Below, in pieces: positions 41,808-50,942 of a stretch of 64,000 nt of DNA (position 1 is its first letter; each line of letters opens with the position of its first letter). Location of the stretch: assembly GCF_012844305.1 (NCBI RefSeq), contig NZ_JABANE010000002.1:1-64000 (forward strand), given 5' to 3'. The stretch comes from Flammeovirga aprica JL-4 (GTDB taxonomy: Bacteria > Bacteroidota > Bacteroidia > Cytophagales > Flammeovirgaceae). Under the pieces are notes generated by a model. The model did no database searches and was not told where the DNA came from. It was given only the letters and a program-made list of their open reading frames with translations. The position numbers and the translations under genes are program-made.

Positions 41808-43340
41808 TTAGTTTGAGGTAGTTTGCGCGTTTACTTTTTCCAGTATTTTTTCTATGTCGACAATCGAACTACAGGTAATAAATGCACTGATTGTCACCCC
41901 TAAAATACCGTGTAATGTTAAGTTTTGACCCGTCAGCAGCAGGTTATCCACTTTGGTTTGAGGAGGAATAAACGTTCTAAGCGGATTTCTGTAATCTTTT
42001 TCAATGCCGTATAAAGATCCTTCAACAGCACCAATATAATCTCTGAAAGAAAGCGGTGTGGAAGTGGTGTAACTCTGAATACATCCTTCCATTTCGGGCA
42101 ATCTGTCGTATAATTTTTTGAATAAAACTGCCGCTTTTTCTTCCTTAAACTTCACATACTCCTCATCTCTTTCAGTTCTATGATGCGGTATAGTATGGAA
42201 AGTATCCTTCCACTGTTCCACTTCACTGAAATTCATATAGGTCATCAAAGAGAAGCTGTCGCAATACTCAGGATTTTTAGCGTCTTTATTGAAGAATAAC
42301 GCAAAGCCGTTTCCAAAATCATCTTCAGGATAATTAATACTATCCCAAGGGGAATCAGATTCAAAATGATAAATATTGCTGTTGATATTCTTAAAGGTCT
42401 TCTCTTTCAACACACCATAAAGGATAAAGATTGACGGTGTATTCGGCAGTGAATTGATGCGTTTGATATATGATTTTCTTAAGAAGCTCTTATCAATCAT
42501 ATTGACCGTCACTGCAGGCGGAATATTGGAAATAAACTTCTTGCCATACACCTTTTCCTCTCCACCATTGATCATGACAGATTTCACAAGCTTGTCTTCA
42601 ATATTAAAACCTGTCACTTCAGCGTAGTTTCTCATCACCACGCCTTTTGCTTTAAGGTTTTTCGATAGAAGTCTTTCAATCTGTGCTCCTCCGCCAGTAC
42701 ATTTGTAACTGCTTTCAATGTAGGAATTGAGTACCAATGCGTGAACATAAAGAGGGGCTGATTCTTTTCTACCAGCATACAGAAGGTTGTTTCCGGCAAG
42801 TACGCTTTGCAGTTTCTTGTTGGAAGTAATGGACTCCAGATAATCAATTAATCCAATCTGCAACGTCTCAAAATACTGATCGTCTACCTTGTCCGGCTTC
42901 AGACTGTACATGGGGAATTTGGATACTATATCTCTGAGTGTATCACAAAAATGTACAATTGCTTCTCTTTCTTCGGGAAAATAGGCAGATAACTTTTCTA
43001 TAAAATTGTCATACCCTTGTGCATAAGGATATACATTCTCATCCTCACCGAACGAGATCAAATCAAAAGCATCTTCATCTAATTTCTGAAGCTTCAAATC
43101 GTCCATGATATTGAAGTACTTGAAAAAAGAGTTCAAGTTCTGCCCCTCATCCAGTCCACCGATATAATGAACACCGGTATCAAAGATTTTCTTGTCTCTT
43201 ACAAAAGTTTGCAAGTTACCGCCATACTGTCTGTTTTTCTCCAAAATACAAACACTATACCCCTCATCCGCGAGAATATAGCCACACTGCAAACCTCCCA
43301 GGCCACTGCCTATGATTACGATATCAAACTCTCTTTCCAT
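41808..43340 (-). CDS. FAD-dependent phytoene desaturase/CrtI-like oxidoreductase
   Basis: The 510-residue protein opens with the dinucleotide-binding motif DIVIIGSGLGGLQCGYILAD and a second segment RQYGGNLQTF typical of the phytoene desaturase/retinol saturase superfamily. The C-terminal FAD-binding region reads NLLLTGQNLTLHGILGVTIS. It may desaturate, saturate or oxidise the growing or finished polyene. It overlaps the trifunctional gene upstream by 25 bp and directly abuts the Ntn hydrolase gene. Substrate is unknown. Confidence 0.82.
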   Translation of the reverse strand: MEREFDIVIIGSGLGGLQCGYILADEGYSVCILEKNRQYGGNLQTFVRDKKIFDTGVHYIGGLDEGQNLNSFFKYFNIMDDLKLQKLDEDAFDLISFGEDENVYPYAQGYDNFIEKLSAYFPEEREAIVHFCDTLRDIVSKFPMYSLKPDKVDDQYFETLQIGLIDYLESITSNKKLQSVLAGNNLLYAGRKESAPLYVHALVLNSYIESSYKCTGGGAQIERLLSKNLKAKGVVMRNYAEVTGFNIEDKLVKSVMINGGEEKVYGKKFISNIPPAVTVNMIDKSFLRKSYIKRINSLPNTPSIFILYGVLKEKTFKNINSNIYHFESDSPWDSINYPEDDFGNGFALFFNKDAKNPEYCDSFSLMTYMNFSEVEQWKDTFHTIPHHRTERDEEYVKFKEEKAAVLFKKLYDRLPEMEGCIQSYTTSTPLSFRDYIGAVEGSLYGIEKDYRNPLRTFIPPQTKVDNLLLTGQNLTLHGILGVTISAFITCSSIVDIEKILEKVNAQTTSN

Positions 43341-46300
43341 GTTGCTTTTGTTTCTTTTTCTCGGATTAAATAAAGGCTGTTCGATGTAATTTTAGACATT
43401 GGAATTACATCCAGTTCGTATCCGAGTTCATCAATAATGCTAGAAAATTCCTGCTTGGAAATGTATTCCAGTTCGTTCTCTACCTTATTGAATTTTATAA
43501 TTTCTGTAGACCAAACTTCTGCCAGCTTAGTTTTTTTCTGTTTCTGTTCTTCGTCCTTGTCTCCGTCTCTGACAATCAAAAAGCCATTGGGCTTCAACAG
43601 CGACAAGCACCTTTTCACTACTTTTATTTGCTCTTCTTTTGGAAGGTAATGCAATACATCACTGATGATAAACACATCGGATGCTGGGAAAGGGTGTGTT
43701 TTGATATTACCACTTTCAAAATGAATATTCTCCTGATAATGCACCCCACTGTTGGCTATTCTGATTTTTTCCTCATCATAGTCAATACCTAATAACTGAC
43801 GTTTTTCAGACATATACGCCAACATCTGTGTGGTATAGCCCAATCCGCAGCCAAGGTCTGTAATCACTCCTTCTTTCGGCAATAAGGACTCAAAAAGTCT
43901 GAAATTATCTTCCAGCATCAATTTAATTCTGACATACCATTCCGTTACAGGCCCTTTGTAAAGGTAATTGGACAGTACTCTTTTTCTGAAGTAATCCACC
44001 GTTTCCAGTTCTTCGCAAAGCTGTAAGTATTCTTTCTTAAAGTACTTTGAAATGGCTTTGGTTCTAGCTTGGTAAGTATCGCCCCACGAAGGATCTTCGT
44101 ATTTTATTTTCTGCAAGAAAGAAACGCGTATATCACCTCTTTCATAATAAAACTCCGATTTGTTGATGGCTCTGTGTGTACCATGAATCATCATCGGTAC
44201 AATATCCAATTGAAGCTGTTCAGCCAATAAAAAGGCTCCTTTATGAAAACGTTTCAACGCTCCTGTTTTTGATCGAGTACCTTCCGGGAAAACGATAATT
44301 GAATAACCATCTTCCACCATTGACTTCAGCCTTGTCAGTTGCTCCTCTCCTATCCCTTCATCTGCCAATAAATAATCCGCTTTTCTTACTACTCTACCAA
44401 AAATAGGAGAATTATACACCCAACTATTGGTCACTAAAACAGCCTTGCGCTTAGCGGCCAACACCAAGAAAATATCCAAAAAGGACTGATGGTTGGCAAT
44501 GATCACTGATGGACCTTCTAAGTCTTCTTTCGGGAAGTTTTTAAATATCTTTCCTTCAAACATAGGCGAATTCAAAAAGCCTCTGAAGAAGTAACAAAGA
44601 ATGGTGTGAAAGAGTAATTTACGTTGTCGCATCTTCGCTTTCAAGCCAGGGAAGAACAACAGTAAACTAAGGAGTGTGATCAGCTGTGCGACTGAAACAA
44701 AAATCGAATAGCCAATAATGTTTTTCAGTAATTGTAAAAAACGAACAGGCGGTTTTCCTTTATCCGTTCGTACGCTGATAAATGCTTTGAACAGCAACGG
44801 CTGAAAAATAAAGGTCATCATCAGTACTGAAACAATACCAATAATGGTCAGCAAACCAATGGAACGCAGGGAAGGATGCTGTGCAAAAAACATGGCACCA
44901 ATCCCTAATAATGTTGTGATGGAAGACAACAAGATAGAACTTTTATAAACCGGTAAATGTTCCTTTGTATTGTCTATGGTGTTTTCCTGTAAACCTTTGG
45001 TGATAAATATGCTGTAATCAATGCCGATTCCGAAAATGAAAGTGGAAATAATCACATTGAAAATATTGAAACGGATATCAAACATCCCCATAATTCCCAG
45101 GGTCATCACCCAACTCATGATGATCGGCAGGTAACAGATCAGCGTCAGTTCTATTCTACCAAAAGTGATCAGCAATAATAGTAATACAACAATCGAAGAC
45201 ATGGAAACGAGCACATCAAACTCTGAGTGCAGCATATCAATAATCTGACTCAGAAAACTCTGCTTTTCTACTACATCTACATAACTCAAGGCTTGTATTT
45301 GCGGTATCAATTTCTTTTTGTCTCCATCGGTTTTCACCAATGAAGTTACGCCGTGGTAATCCTCTGCTTCAATCACAAAATCATCGACCAAAGTAGAGAA
45401 AACTTTGATTTGCTCTTCTACTGGAAATACTTTGTATTCTTTCTCCAATGACGCCCAAAAAGGATCAAAAGTATTGGCTCTAAAACCATAAGGCTTTCCA
45501 CTTTCTGCAAAACCTTCCTTCAATTTTTCGATTCTTTCTGCCGTCCAAAACTGTTTCCAGCGTATAATTCTTTCTATTTGAATTTTAGAAGGAATAAGCA
45601 GTGTACTTGTCAGCATTTCATCAAACTCGAAACCCTCTTTTTTCAAGCTGTCAAGCGATGATTGTAATATAAAGTTTTGGTAAATGGCATCATCCAGTGA
45701 TTTCCCTTCCGAAGCCAAAAGAATATTGCTGACCATGGCAGGATTGATGCGGTTGATTCTTTCTTCTGCCAGCTGTACTTCCGGTGAGTTGTAATTGAAG
45801 CGATCTAAATGTGCATCAAATTTTACATCTCCGGCATAGAAGAAACAAACGAATACAAACCCTAAAAGTAAAGCCACCAACCCTTTATTATTCTCAAAAT
45901 GATAGTTGGCTATTTTATCTAAAAAGTGCTTTTTCTGTGGAGCAGTACTTGTCACTTTTGGTTTTAGTTTATCTAATATTACTGGAAGGACAATCAAGGC
46001 TACCAAAGCCGAAATGATAATACTGATGGCTACAAATATCCCTAAATCATTCATGGCTTTGGCCTTCAAAAAGTTCAAGCACATAAAGGAAATAGATGTC
46101 GTCCCTGCACTGAGCAGTAATGGCGTGGCAAGATCACCGACCACTTTTTCTGCCGATTGATTCACTCTATAATGCGTAAGTACGTGCAAGGAGAAATCAA
46201 TACTGATGCCTATAATAATGGCTCCCATACCAATGGCAATCAAAGAGATGGAAGACTTGAAGAAATATAAGGCGATCAAAGCTGTTCCGAAACCGAAAAG

Positions 46301-47203
46301 AAGAGGAATCAGCAATAAGAGGAAGATAAATTTATCTTTAAAGTAATAACTGATCAATGCGATAATCAACACCAAAGCTACCGTAATCGTAACATTGACA
46401 TCTTGTTTGATCTGATTGGCATTGGAGAGTGTGGAGATCGGATTACCATAAAACTCATAGTTCAGTTGAGGGTATTCCTCTTTGATTTCACTGATTGATT
46501 GCTCTATGGCTTCCTTAAATTCATTGTTCTTTTTGGAATCACTTCCCTGATGCGTCAAGGAAATAAACATCAAGGCTGTTGTTTGATCTTTACTAACAAA
46601 GTGATCTTTATATAATACAACGCCATTATCAAACTGAAAATGCTCTAGTCGCTTCAATGCCGACGGCACAAGCATATATGGATCTTTGGGAATGTACTGT
46701 TTGAAAAGCATTCCCGAAGGGGTAATCAGGTTCTTATAAAGGTTTTTGAATAAGGGATCTGTGCCTGCTTCCAGCTCTTCTTCCAAGCGCTCATAATCTT
46801 GAGCGGTCAGATAGATGGGAAGGTGCTCAAAAGTGGTTTGGTAATAAGTTGTAAAAAGGGAGGAGTTGACTTTTGCCATCTTTTTCTCCACAAAAGGAGC
46901 GACTTCACCTTCTTCCAGTTTTTCCGCTAATGCATCTATCCCTTTGATTAATACATCTGGATTTTTCTCGTCATTCTCCAAAGAAACCAACACAATCACT
47001 TTTTCCATGAACTTACTGTTCCCTAGAATAAAGCTTGATTTCTCTAATGCTTCGTTGGTGGGAAGCATTTCCATGATATCTTCTTTGAACCCAATTTTGT
47101 AAACTGTATACGAAACAGTTCCCAAGAAGAGGGCCGTTAGAAGGTAAAGGGCACTTATTCGGTACTTAAAAAAGTGCAGTATCTTTAAAAAAAATTGGCT
47201 CAT
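43316..47203 (-). CDS. Trifunctional MMPL transporter / lysophospholipid acyltransferase / SAM methyltransferase
   Basis: The 1295-residue fusion has an N-terminal MMPL/RND-type exporter (about 1-830) with the two-block pattern of membrane helices (IIIGISIDFSLHVLTHYR; FGIGIDYSIFITKG). It is followed by a PlsC-type acyltransferase (HX4D in NHQSFLDIF near 902; FPEGTRSKTG near 971). A class I methyltransferase is at the end (LGCGLGYTTQMLA near 1116, with LLGIDYDEEK). It would export, acylate and methylate the pigment or its lipid ester. The fused domain order is known from aryl-polyene/flexirubin loci. Confidence 0.92.
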   Translation of the reverse strand: MSQFFLKILHFFKYRISALYLLTALFLGTVSYTVYKIGFKEDIMEMLPTNEALEKSSFILGNSKFMEKVIVLVSLENDEKNPDVLIKGIDALAEKLEEGEVAPFVEKKMAKVNSSLFTTYYQTTFEHLPIYLTAQDYERLEEELEAGTDPLFKNLYKNLITPSGMLFKQYIPKDPYMLVPSALKRLEHFQFDNGVVLYKDHFVSKDQTTALMFISLTHQGSDSKKNNEFKEAIEQSISEIKEEYPQLNYEFYGNPISTLSNANQIKQDVNVTITVALVLIIALISYYFKDKFIFLLLLIPLLFGFGTALIALYFFKSSISLIAIGMGAIIIGISIDFSLHVLTHYRVNQSAEKVVGDLATPLLLSAGTTSISFMCLNFLKAKAMNDLGIFVAISIIISALVALIVLPVILDKLKPKVTSTAPQKKHFLDKIANYHFENNKGLVALLLGFVFVCFFYAGDVKFDAHLDRFNYNSPEVQLAEERINRINPAMVSNILLASEGKSLDDAIYQNFILQSSLDSLKKEGFEFDEMLTSTLLIPSKIQIERIIRWKQFWTAERIEKLKEGFAESGKPYGFRANTFDPFWASLEKEYKVFPVEEQIKVFSTLVDDFVIEAEDYHGVTSLVKTDGDKKKLIPQIQALSYVDVVEKQSFLSQIIDMLHSEFDVLVSMSSIVVLLLLLITFGRIELTLICYLPIIMSWVMTLGIMGMFDIRFNIFNVIISTFIFGIGIDYSIFITKGLQENTIDNTKEHLPVYKSSILLSSITTLLGIGAMFFAQHPSLRSIGLLTIIGIVSVLMMTFIFQPLLFKAFISVRTDKGKPPVRFLQLLKNIIGYSIFVSVAQLITLLSLLLFFPGLKAKMRQRKLLFHTILCYFFRGFLNSPMFEGKIFKNFPKEDLEGPSVIIANHQSFLDIFLVLAAKRKAVLVTNSWVYNSPIFGRVVRKADYLLADEGIGEEQLTRLKSMVEDGYSIIVFPEGTRSKTGALKRFHKGAFLLAEQLQLDIVPMMIHGTHRAINKSEFYYERGDIRVSFLQKIKYEDPSWGDTYQARTKAISKYFKKEYLQLCEELETVDYFRKRVLSNYLYKGPVTEWYVRIKLMLEDNFRLFESLLPKEGVITDLGCGLGYTTQMLAYMSEKRQLLGIDYDEEKIRIANSGVHYQENIHFESGNIKTHPFPASDVFIISDVLHYLPKEEQIKVVKRCLSLLKPNGFLIVRDGDKDEEQKQKKTKLAEVWSTEIIKFNKVENELEYISKQEFSSIIDELGYELDVIPMSKITSNSLYLIREKETKATWKESLIS

Positions 47204-47238
47204 TATGTTAATTTATAATCGTCAACTTCTGTGTTTTA

Positions 47239-47346
47239 TTAGAGTTAAGAGTTTAGAATTAAGAGTTAAAGTGGTTCTTGTTGTGGTTCGCGAGGACGTT
47301 CCCACAATCGATATCCTTTTTTTCTTCATTCTTAATTCTTCATTCT
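47239..47346. repeat. Composite heptad-flanked element at the DUF2062 stop
   Basis: The left GAGTTTAGAATTAAGAGTTA and right TTCTTAATTCTTCATTCTTC arrays are inverted. GTGGTTCTTGTTGTGGTTCG and GGACGTTCCC lie inside. The right array runs into the stop codon (47340-47342) of the DUF2062 gene. It is the only non-coding break in the pigment cluster. Confidence 0.7.
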
Positions 47347-47678
47347 TCCCCCGCCTTATAGGCTATCAGCTTAAAAGCTCCAAAACTAATACATCCTAAA
47401 ACGAATGCAAGAAGAAACGCAAAGACGGTCGCTCCCACACTGTATAACATCAGATGTTGTTGTATCACATCGAAGTTAATTTCATCTAGTTGGGGAATGA
47501 TAATTTTTTCATTAAACAGGATTTCCCCGGTTTTAAAACTTGCATACAACCAAAGCGGAATAAATGGCGGAATGCTGATATTGGCCGCTACAATCACGAT
47601 GGGTTTGTTCAGTTTGAAAAAATGTGCCAGCCCAATCGCTGTTACTAACTGATAGCCCCAAATAGGTACTATTCCCAT
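47340..47678 (-). CDS. DUF2062 membrane protein, 5' part in an overlapping frame
   Basis: From ATG 47678 the product is 112 residues with two to three membrane helices and the DUF2062 core (MGIVPIWGYQ, SIPPFIPLWLYAS). However, the same frame upstream of that ATG encodes a conserved-looking EEPPYKKALAVFFGVF, which is the normal start of the DUF2062 domain. No ATG, GTG or TTG was found in the stretch examined, back to the A10 run. This frame meets the glycosyltransferase frame at an A10 run (47764-47773). The gene therefore looks like the 3' half of a GT2-DUF2062 fusion, or it uses a rare ATT start near 47761. Confidence 0.65.
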   Translation of the reverse strand: MGIVPIWGYQLVTAIGLAHFFKLNKPIVIVAANISIPPFIPLWLYASFKTGEILFNEKIIIPQLDEINFDVIQQHLMLYSVGATVFAFLLAFVLGCISFGAFKLIAYKAGEE

Positions 47679-47746
47679 AAAAACCCCAAAGAAGACGGCT
47701 AATGCTTTTTTATATGGCGGTTCTTCTACATCAAAAAAGAGGTCCT

Positions 47747-48553
47747 TTATGTGCTCTTTAATGTTTTTTTTTTGAGACTTCTGAAAAAGTCTCTAGGCTT
47801 GATGTATAGTAAACAGATGGTGACCAATATGGTATTTAGGATGCTGATCCTTGTAAAATCAGTAAAAGGTCTGAAGTGCGTTATGCGTTCTTCTGTTGGA
47901 GGATAATACACATTTATCGGCACTGTTTCAATCGCCACACCTTTCCATGCTGACCTTACCAAAATCTCAATTTCAAACTCATAACGCCACGAAATCAATT
48001 GAATATCATTGACTTGTTTTAGAGGATACAAACGGTAACCCGATTGTGTATCAGGTGCTTTGATTCCCGTTTCAAATGTAAACCAGAAGTTGGAAAATTT
48101 ATGGCCGAAACTACTTTTCCCAGGTACTGAATTTTGAAGCATATCCCTTGCTCCAATAATGATGGCATTAGTGTTTGTCTCTAGTTTTTCAATAAACTGA
48201 GGAAGGTCAGACGCTTTATGCTGTCCATCAGAATCAATGGTGATCGCATATTCAAAACTTTGTTTTTCTGCTTCCAAAAATCCCGCTCTTAATGCTTTTC
48301 CCTTTCCGCGGTTCTGCTCAAATACAATGCTTTGGATGTTCGGAAGCTGACTTAAGATTTCTGAAGTATTGTCCGTGCAGCCGTCATTGATCACAATCAC
48401 ATTAGTGGTATATTCCAATACACTATCAATCACCCCTTTTAATTCCCTATCATTATTGTAAGTAGGAATTAAAACACAGCATTTCAGACGATCAAAATCT
48501 GCCTGCAAACGTGGGGAAGCAATATGTTCTTCAACTCCATTCATTTTATTCAA
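47747..48553 (-). CDS. GT2 family glycosyltransferase
   Basis: The 268-residue protein has a GT-A fold: nucleotide-binding CVLIPTYNN, VINDGCTDNTSE, the DXD-like TIDSDGQHK and the RYEFEIEILVRSAWKG stretch, then a C-terminal hydrophobic anchor (ILNTILVTICLLYI). It likely transfers a sugar onto a lipid or polyene-linked acceptor on the inner face of the membrane. Its 3' end crosses an A10 run; one base of slippage there would join it to DUF2062. It overlaps the dehydratase gene by 8 bp. Confidence 0.88.
   Translation of the reverse strand: MNKMNGVEEHIASPRLQADFDRLKCCVLIPTYNNDRELKGVIDSVLEYTTNVIVINDGCTDNTSEILSQLPNIQSIVFEQNRGKGKALRAGFLEAEKQSFEYAITIDSDGQHKASDLPQFIEKLETNTNAIIIGARDMLQNSVPGKSSFGHKFSNFWFTFETGIKAPDTQSGYRLYPLKQVNDIQLISWRYEFEIEILVRSAWKGVAIETVPINVYYPPTEERITHFRPFTDFTRISILNTILVTICLLYIKPRDFFRSLKKKTLKST
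47764..47773 (-). other. A10 slippery homopolymer between GT2 and DUF2062 frames
   Basis: On the minus strand ten adenines follow AGTCTC. In the GT frame they are read to a stop (..KKKTLKST), whereas one extra A or a -1 shift continues as LKKKNIKEHIKD into the DUF2062 reading frame. A transcriptional or ribosomal slip, an indel mutation or an assembly error could all explain it. Confidence 0.6.
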
Positions 48554-48920
48554 AGTCTGTGAAGGTTCCTCTAAATTTAAAATAGGCTTTCTCCTGATCT
48601 TTCAATTCAGCTTTCACCTCCATTGTATCATTTTCCTGTTTTAAAACTGTTACGTCTGCCACCACTTCACTTTGGAGCTGTGGATCCAGAATCGACAAGA
48701 ATTTGATGGTTTTTATGGCAGATACAGCAACTTCCTTTTGATATTCCTGCTCGCACAATTCCTTTATGATATCCAGCATACACACCCCCGGCGTGACAGG
48801 CTGTCCTGGAAAATGACCTTGGAAAATTTCATGCTCTTTATTCAAACTGATCTGAGCCGAAAATTTATTTTCCTCTTTTGTCAATTCCTTCACTTGAAAG
48901 AAGTCTGTTTGCTGTAACAT
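48546..48920 (-). CDS. FabZ/FabA-like hotdog 3-hydroxyacyl-ACP dehydratase
   Basis: The 124-residue hotdog protein carries the active-site segment IFQGHFPGQPVTPGVCMLDI, with catalytic His in GHFPG. It would dehydrate the 3-hydroxyacyl-ACP in each polyene extension cycle. Its start overlaps the lipoprotein stop by one base. A second hotdog dehydratase is encoded at 55623. Confidence 0.85.
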   Translation of the reverse strand: MLQQTDFFQVKELTKEENKFSAQISLNKEHEIFQGHFPGQPVTPGVCMLDIIKELCEQEYQKEVAVSAIKTIKFLSILDPQLQSEVVADVTVLKQENDTMEVKAELKDQEKAYFKFRGTFTDFE

Positions 48921-49564
48921 TATAATATTTCTTTTTTCTCTAATTTCACTTTTAATTTCAGGTGGGAAGCATCAATCTCTACCGACTCCAAATGCTTGTC
49001 TTTGTAATCAAACAGGATGGTTTTTCCTATGTTCCCAAACATTTCCAGAAGATACACTTCCTTTCTCCTTTTCTTCCCATCAAACAAGAAGTAGTATTTT
49101 TTCCTTCCTTTTTTCACTTTCAAAAGGATGTCATCTTCACGTTCCCAACATTTTTTGACCACCATATTCTGATTGTCAAAATCCACATCATAAAACACTT
49201 CCGAAAAGTCCTTCCAAAGATGATTCAACACCATTTTTTTATCGAGTGGTGGAATCACAAAATTGGTTGTATAGTCTTTTGGAGTAATGGTCATATCCAA
49301 TAACTTCATTCCAATCTCGGTCACCAATACTACCTGCTTTTCGGTTTCATTCAGTGACTTCACCACAAGCAAACCCGTATAGTATTTATCGTAGAAATAG
49401 ATCTTCGATTTGAACAAACGGGTGACAGGCTGTTCCAATGTTTCATTCAAAAGTTCTTCATCACAATTTTCCAATTTTGAAAAAGAGGACTTGTGATAAT
49501 AAGTACAAGAAGATAAAACACTGATCAGCAGGAACAGCAGGCTATTTCTCCACAAAGTTGTCAT
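48920..49564 (-). CDS. Lipoprotein, possibly LolB/DUF3261-like
   Basis: The 214-residue protein has a lipobox (ISVLSSCTYY) and a beta-rich mature region (KIYFYDKYYTGLLVVKSLNE) ending with a basic tail (LKLKVKLEKK). Position beside LolA-like and dehydratase genes matches the outer-membrane lipoprotein of aryl-polyene loci, where a LolB/DUF3261-like protein receives the lipid. The family assignment is by context, not by clear motif. It overlaps the LolA-like gene by 23 bp. Confidence 0.65.
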   Translation of the reverse strand: MTTLWRNSLLFLLISVLSSCTYYHKSSFSKLENCDEELLNETLEQPVTRLFKSKIYFYDKYYTGLLVVKSLNETEKQVVLVTEIGMKLLDMTITPKDYTTNFVIPPLDKKMVLNHLWKDFSEVFYDVDFDNQNMVVKKCWEREDDILLKVKKGRKKYYFLFDGKKRRKEVYLLEMFGNIGKTILFDYKDKHLESVEIDASHLKLKVKLEKKEIL

Positions 49565-50174
49565 CGCTTATCGTTTCATTGTATTTATGATCCACAAAAT
49601 CAAACTGAGTGTAATCCTCCCCCTGTTCTTTGATTACCACTTTGAACACCGAATAATCTTTTAGGCTGATATACAAATGAAGTTCGGCCATATACTGACT
49701 CCAATTACTGTCTTTGGGCTTCAACTGCATCTTCACTGTGTTATCACCTTTGAAATATTTCACCTCAAAATTCTCATCATCACCAATATTTCCATTCACC
49801 ATATTGAGCATCATTTTGTTCACTACAGAGAAAATAGGATTGGAAGAAGCGTCAAAAGTATTGGTCTTCTCTTCATCAATCATAGAGATAATATCCCCGT
49901 TGATAATGATGGCATAAGTAATCGGTGAGAGGTATTCCCATCTTAAACGGTTAGGGCTTTTATACAAAAAAGCACCCTTACTGATGAGATCTTGATTCAT
50001 CAATGAAAGATGTTTGGTTTGCACAAAGTCACTGCTTATGCTTTGGATGGTCTTTGCATTTTCTTTCAGGTCCATAATGGCCTGATCTGTATTTTCAATG
50101 GGTTCATATTGCTGTGCCCAACAAACCGATTGAATAAGCAAAAATGTAAAACCTATATAATATTTCAATTTCAT
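49542..50174 (-). CDS. LolA-like outer-membrane lipoprotein carrier
   Basis: The 210-residue protein has a cleavable signal (IQSVCWAQQ) and the LolA fold signature SDFVQTKHLSLM, then GAFLYKSPNRLRWEY and a YSVFKVVIKEQGED strand pair. It would carry a lipidated or hydrophobic product across the periplasm to an outer-membrane acceptor. It is paired with the lipoprotein gene downstream and lies near the MMPL exporter. It is distinct from the housekeeping LolA, which is not in the window. Confidence 0.87.
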   Translation of the reverse strand: MKLKYYIGFTFLLIQSVCWAQQYEPIENTDQAIMDLKENAKTIQSISSDFVQTKHLSLMNQDLISKGAFLYKSPNRLRWEYLSPITYAIIINGDIISMIDEEKTNTFDASSNPIFSVVNKMMLNMVNGNIGDDENFEVKYFKGDNTVKMQLKPKDSNWSQYMAELHLYISLKDYSVFKVVIKEQGEDYTQFDFVDHKYNETISDDNFVEK

Positions 50175-50186
50175 TTAATGCTCCAT

Positions 50187-50942
50187 TTAGTTGAAAAGCT
50201 CACTAACAGTTACCGCTTGTAAGTTTTTCCTTTGAATTATTTTTATTATTTCTTCAAGGTGATCTACTGTAATCTGCATGGTATCGTGCAATAAAATCAC
50301 ATCACCACCTGACACTTTCTCTACCTTGCTAATCAACTCTTTTTTTGTCTTTGCAATCGTATCCAAAGAACGAATGCTCCAGCCGACTGAGTGTAATCCC
50401 AATGCTTTCACCGCTTTGGCAATATGCGGATTAGTAACGCCATAAGGCGGACGGAACAGTTTATTTTCCTGCTTTGTCATCCCCTCAATCAAAGCATTTG
50501 TTTTTTGAAGTTCCTCCTTCACTTTTGAGGTAGAATAGAGATCAAAAAAATAACTATGCGACCAAGTATGATTGCCAATTTCATGCCCTTGTGCCACTAT
50601 TTTTTCGATCGTCTCAAAATCTTCTTCAATTTTATGTCCAATACAAAAGAAAGTTGCCTTTACGTTGTACTGTCCTAAGATCTCTAGAATCTTTTCTGTT
50701 GTCTCTTTATTAGGTCCATCATCAAACGTCAACGCCACTTTCTGTACTCCTTCTTTCTTGATCCATGATTTCAAAAAGAAGTTGTTTTCTATTTTAATAA
50801 CACCCATTACAATTACAAAAAGGGCTGTGATCAATATCAAAAACGATAAAAAGAAAAAGAGCACATGTACCTTACTCCCCAAATAAAGCGTAAGAAAAAT
50901 TAGTGATACGCTGACGAGCAATGTTTTATGGAATTTAGACAT
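50187..50942 (-). CDS. Polysaccharide deacetylase (NodB-like) membrane protein
   Basis: The 251-residue protein starts with two hydrophobic segments (TLLVSVSLIFLTLYLGSKV, FFFLSFLILITALFVIVMG). A NodB domain follows with TFDDGPNKET (metal-binding Asp-Asp), GNHTWSHSYF (His-x3-His) and RPPYGVTNP. It removes acetyl groups from a carbohydrate, which in this locus is presumably a sugar linked by the GT2. It overlaps the chain-length-factor-like gene by 8 bp. Confidence 0.9.
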   Translation of the reverse strand: MSKFHKTLLVSVSLIFLTLYLGSKVHVLFFFLSFLILITALFVIVMGVIKIENNFFLKSWIKKEGVQKVALTFDDGPNKETTEKILEILGQYNVKATFFCIGHKIEEDFETIEKIVAQGHEIGNHTWSHSYFFDLYSTSKVKEELQKTNALIEGMTKQENKLFRPPYGVTNPHIAKAVKALGLHSVGWSIRSLDTIAKTKKELISKVEKVSGGDVILLHDTMQITVDHLEEIIKIIQRKNLQAVTVSELFN

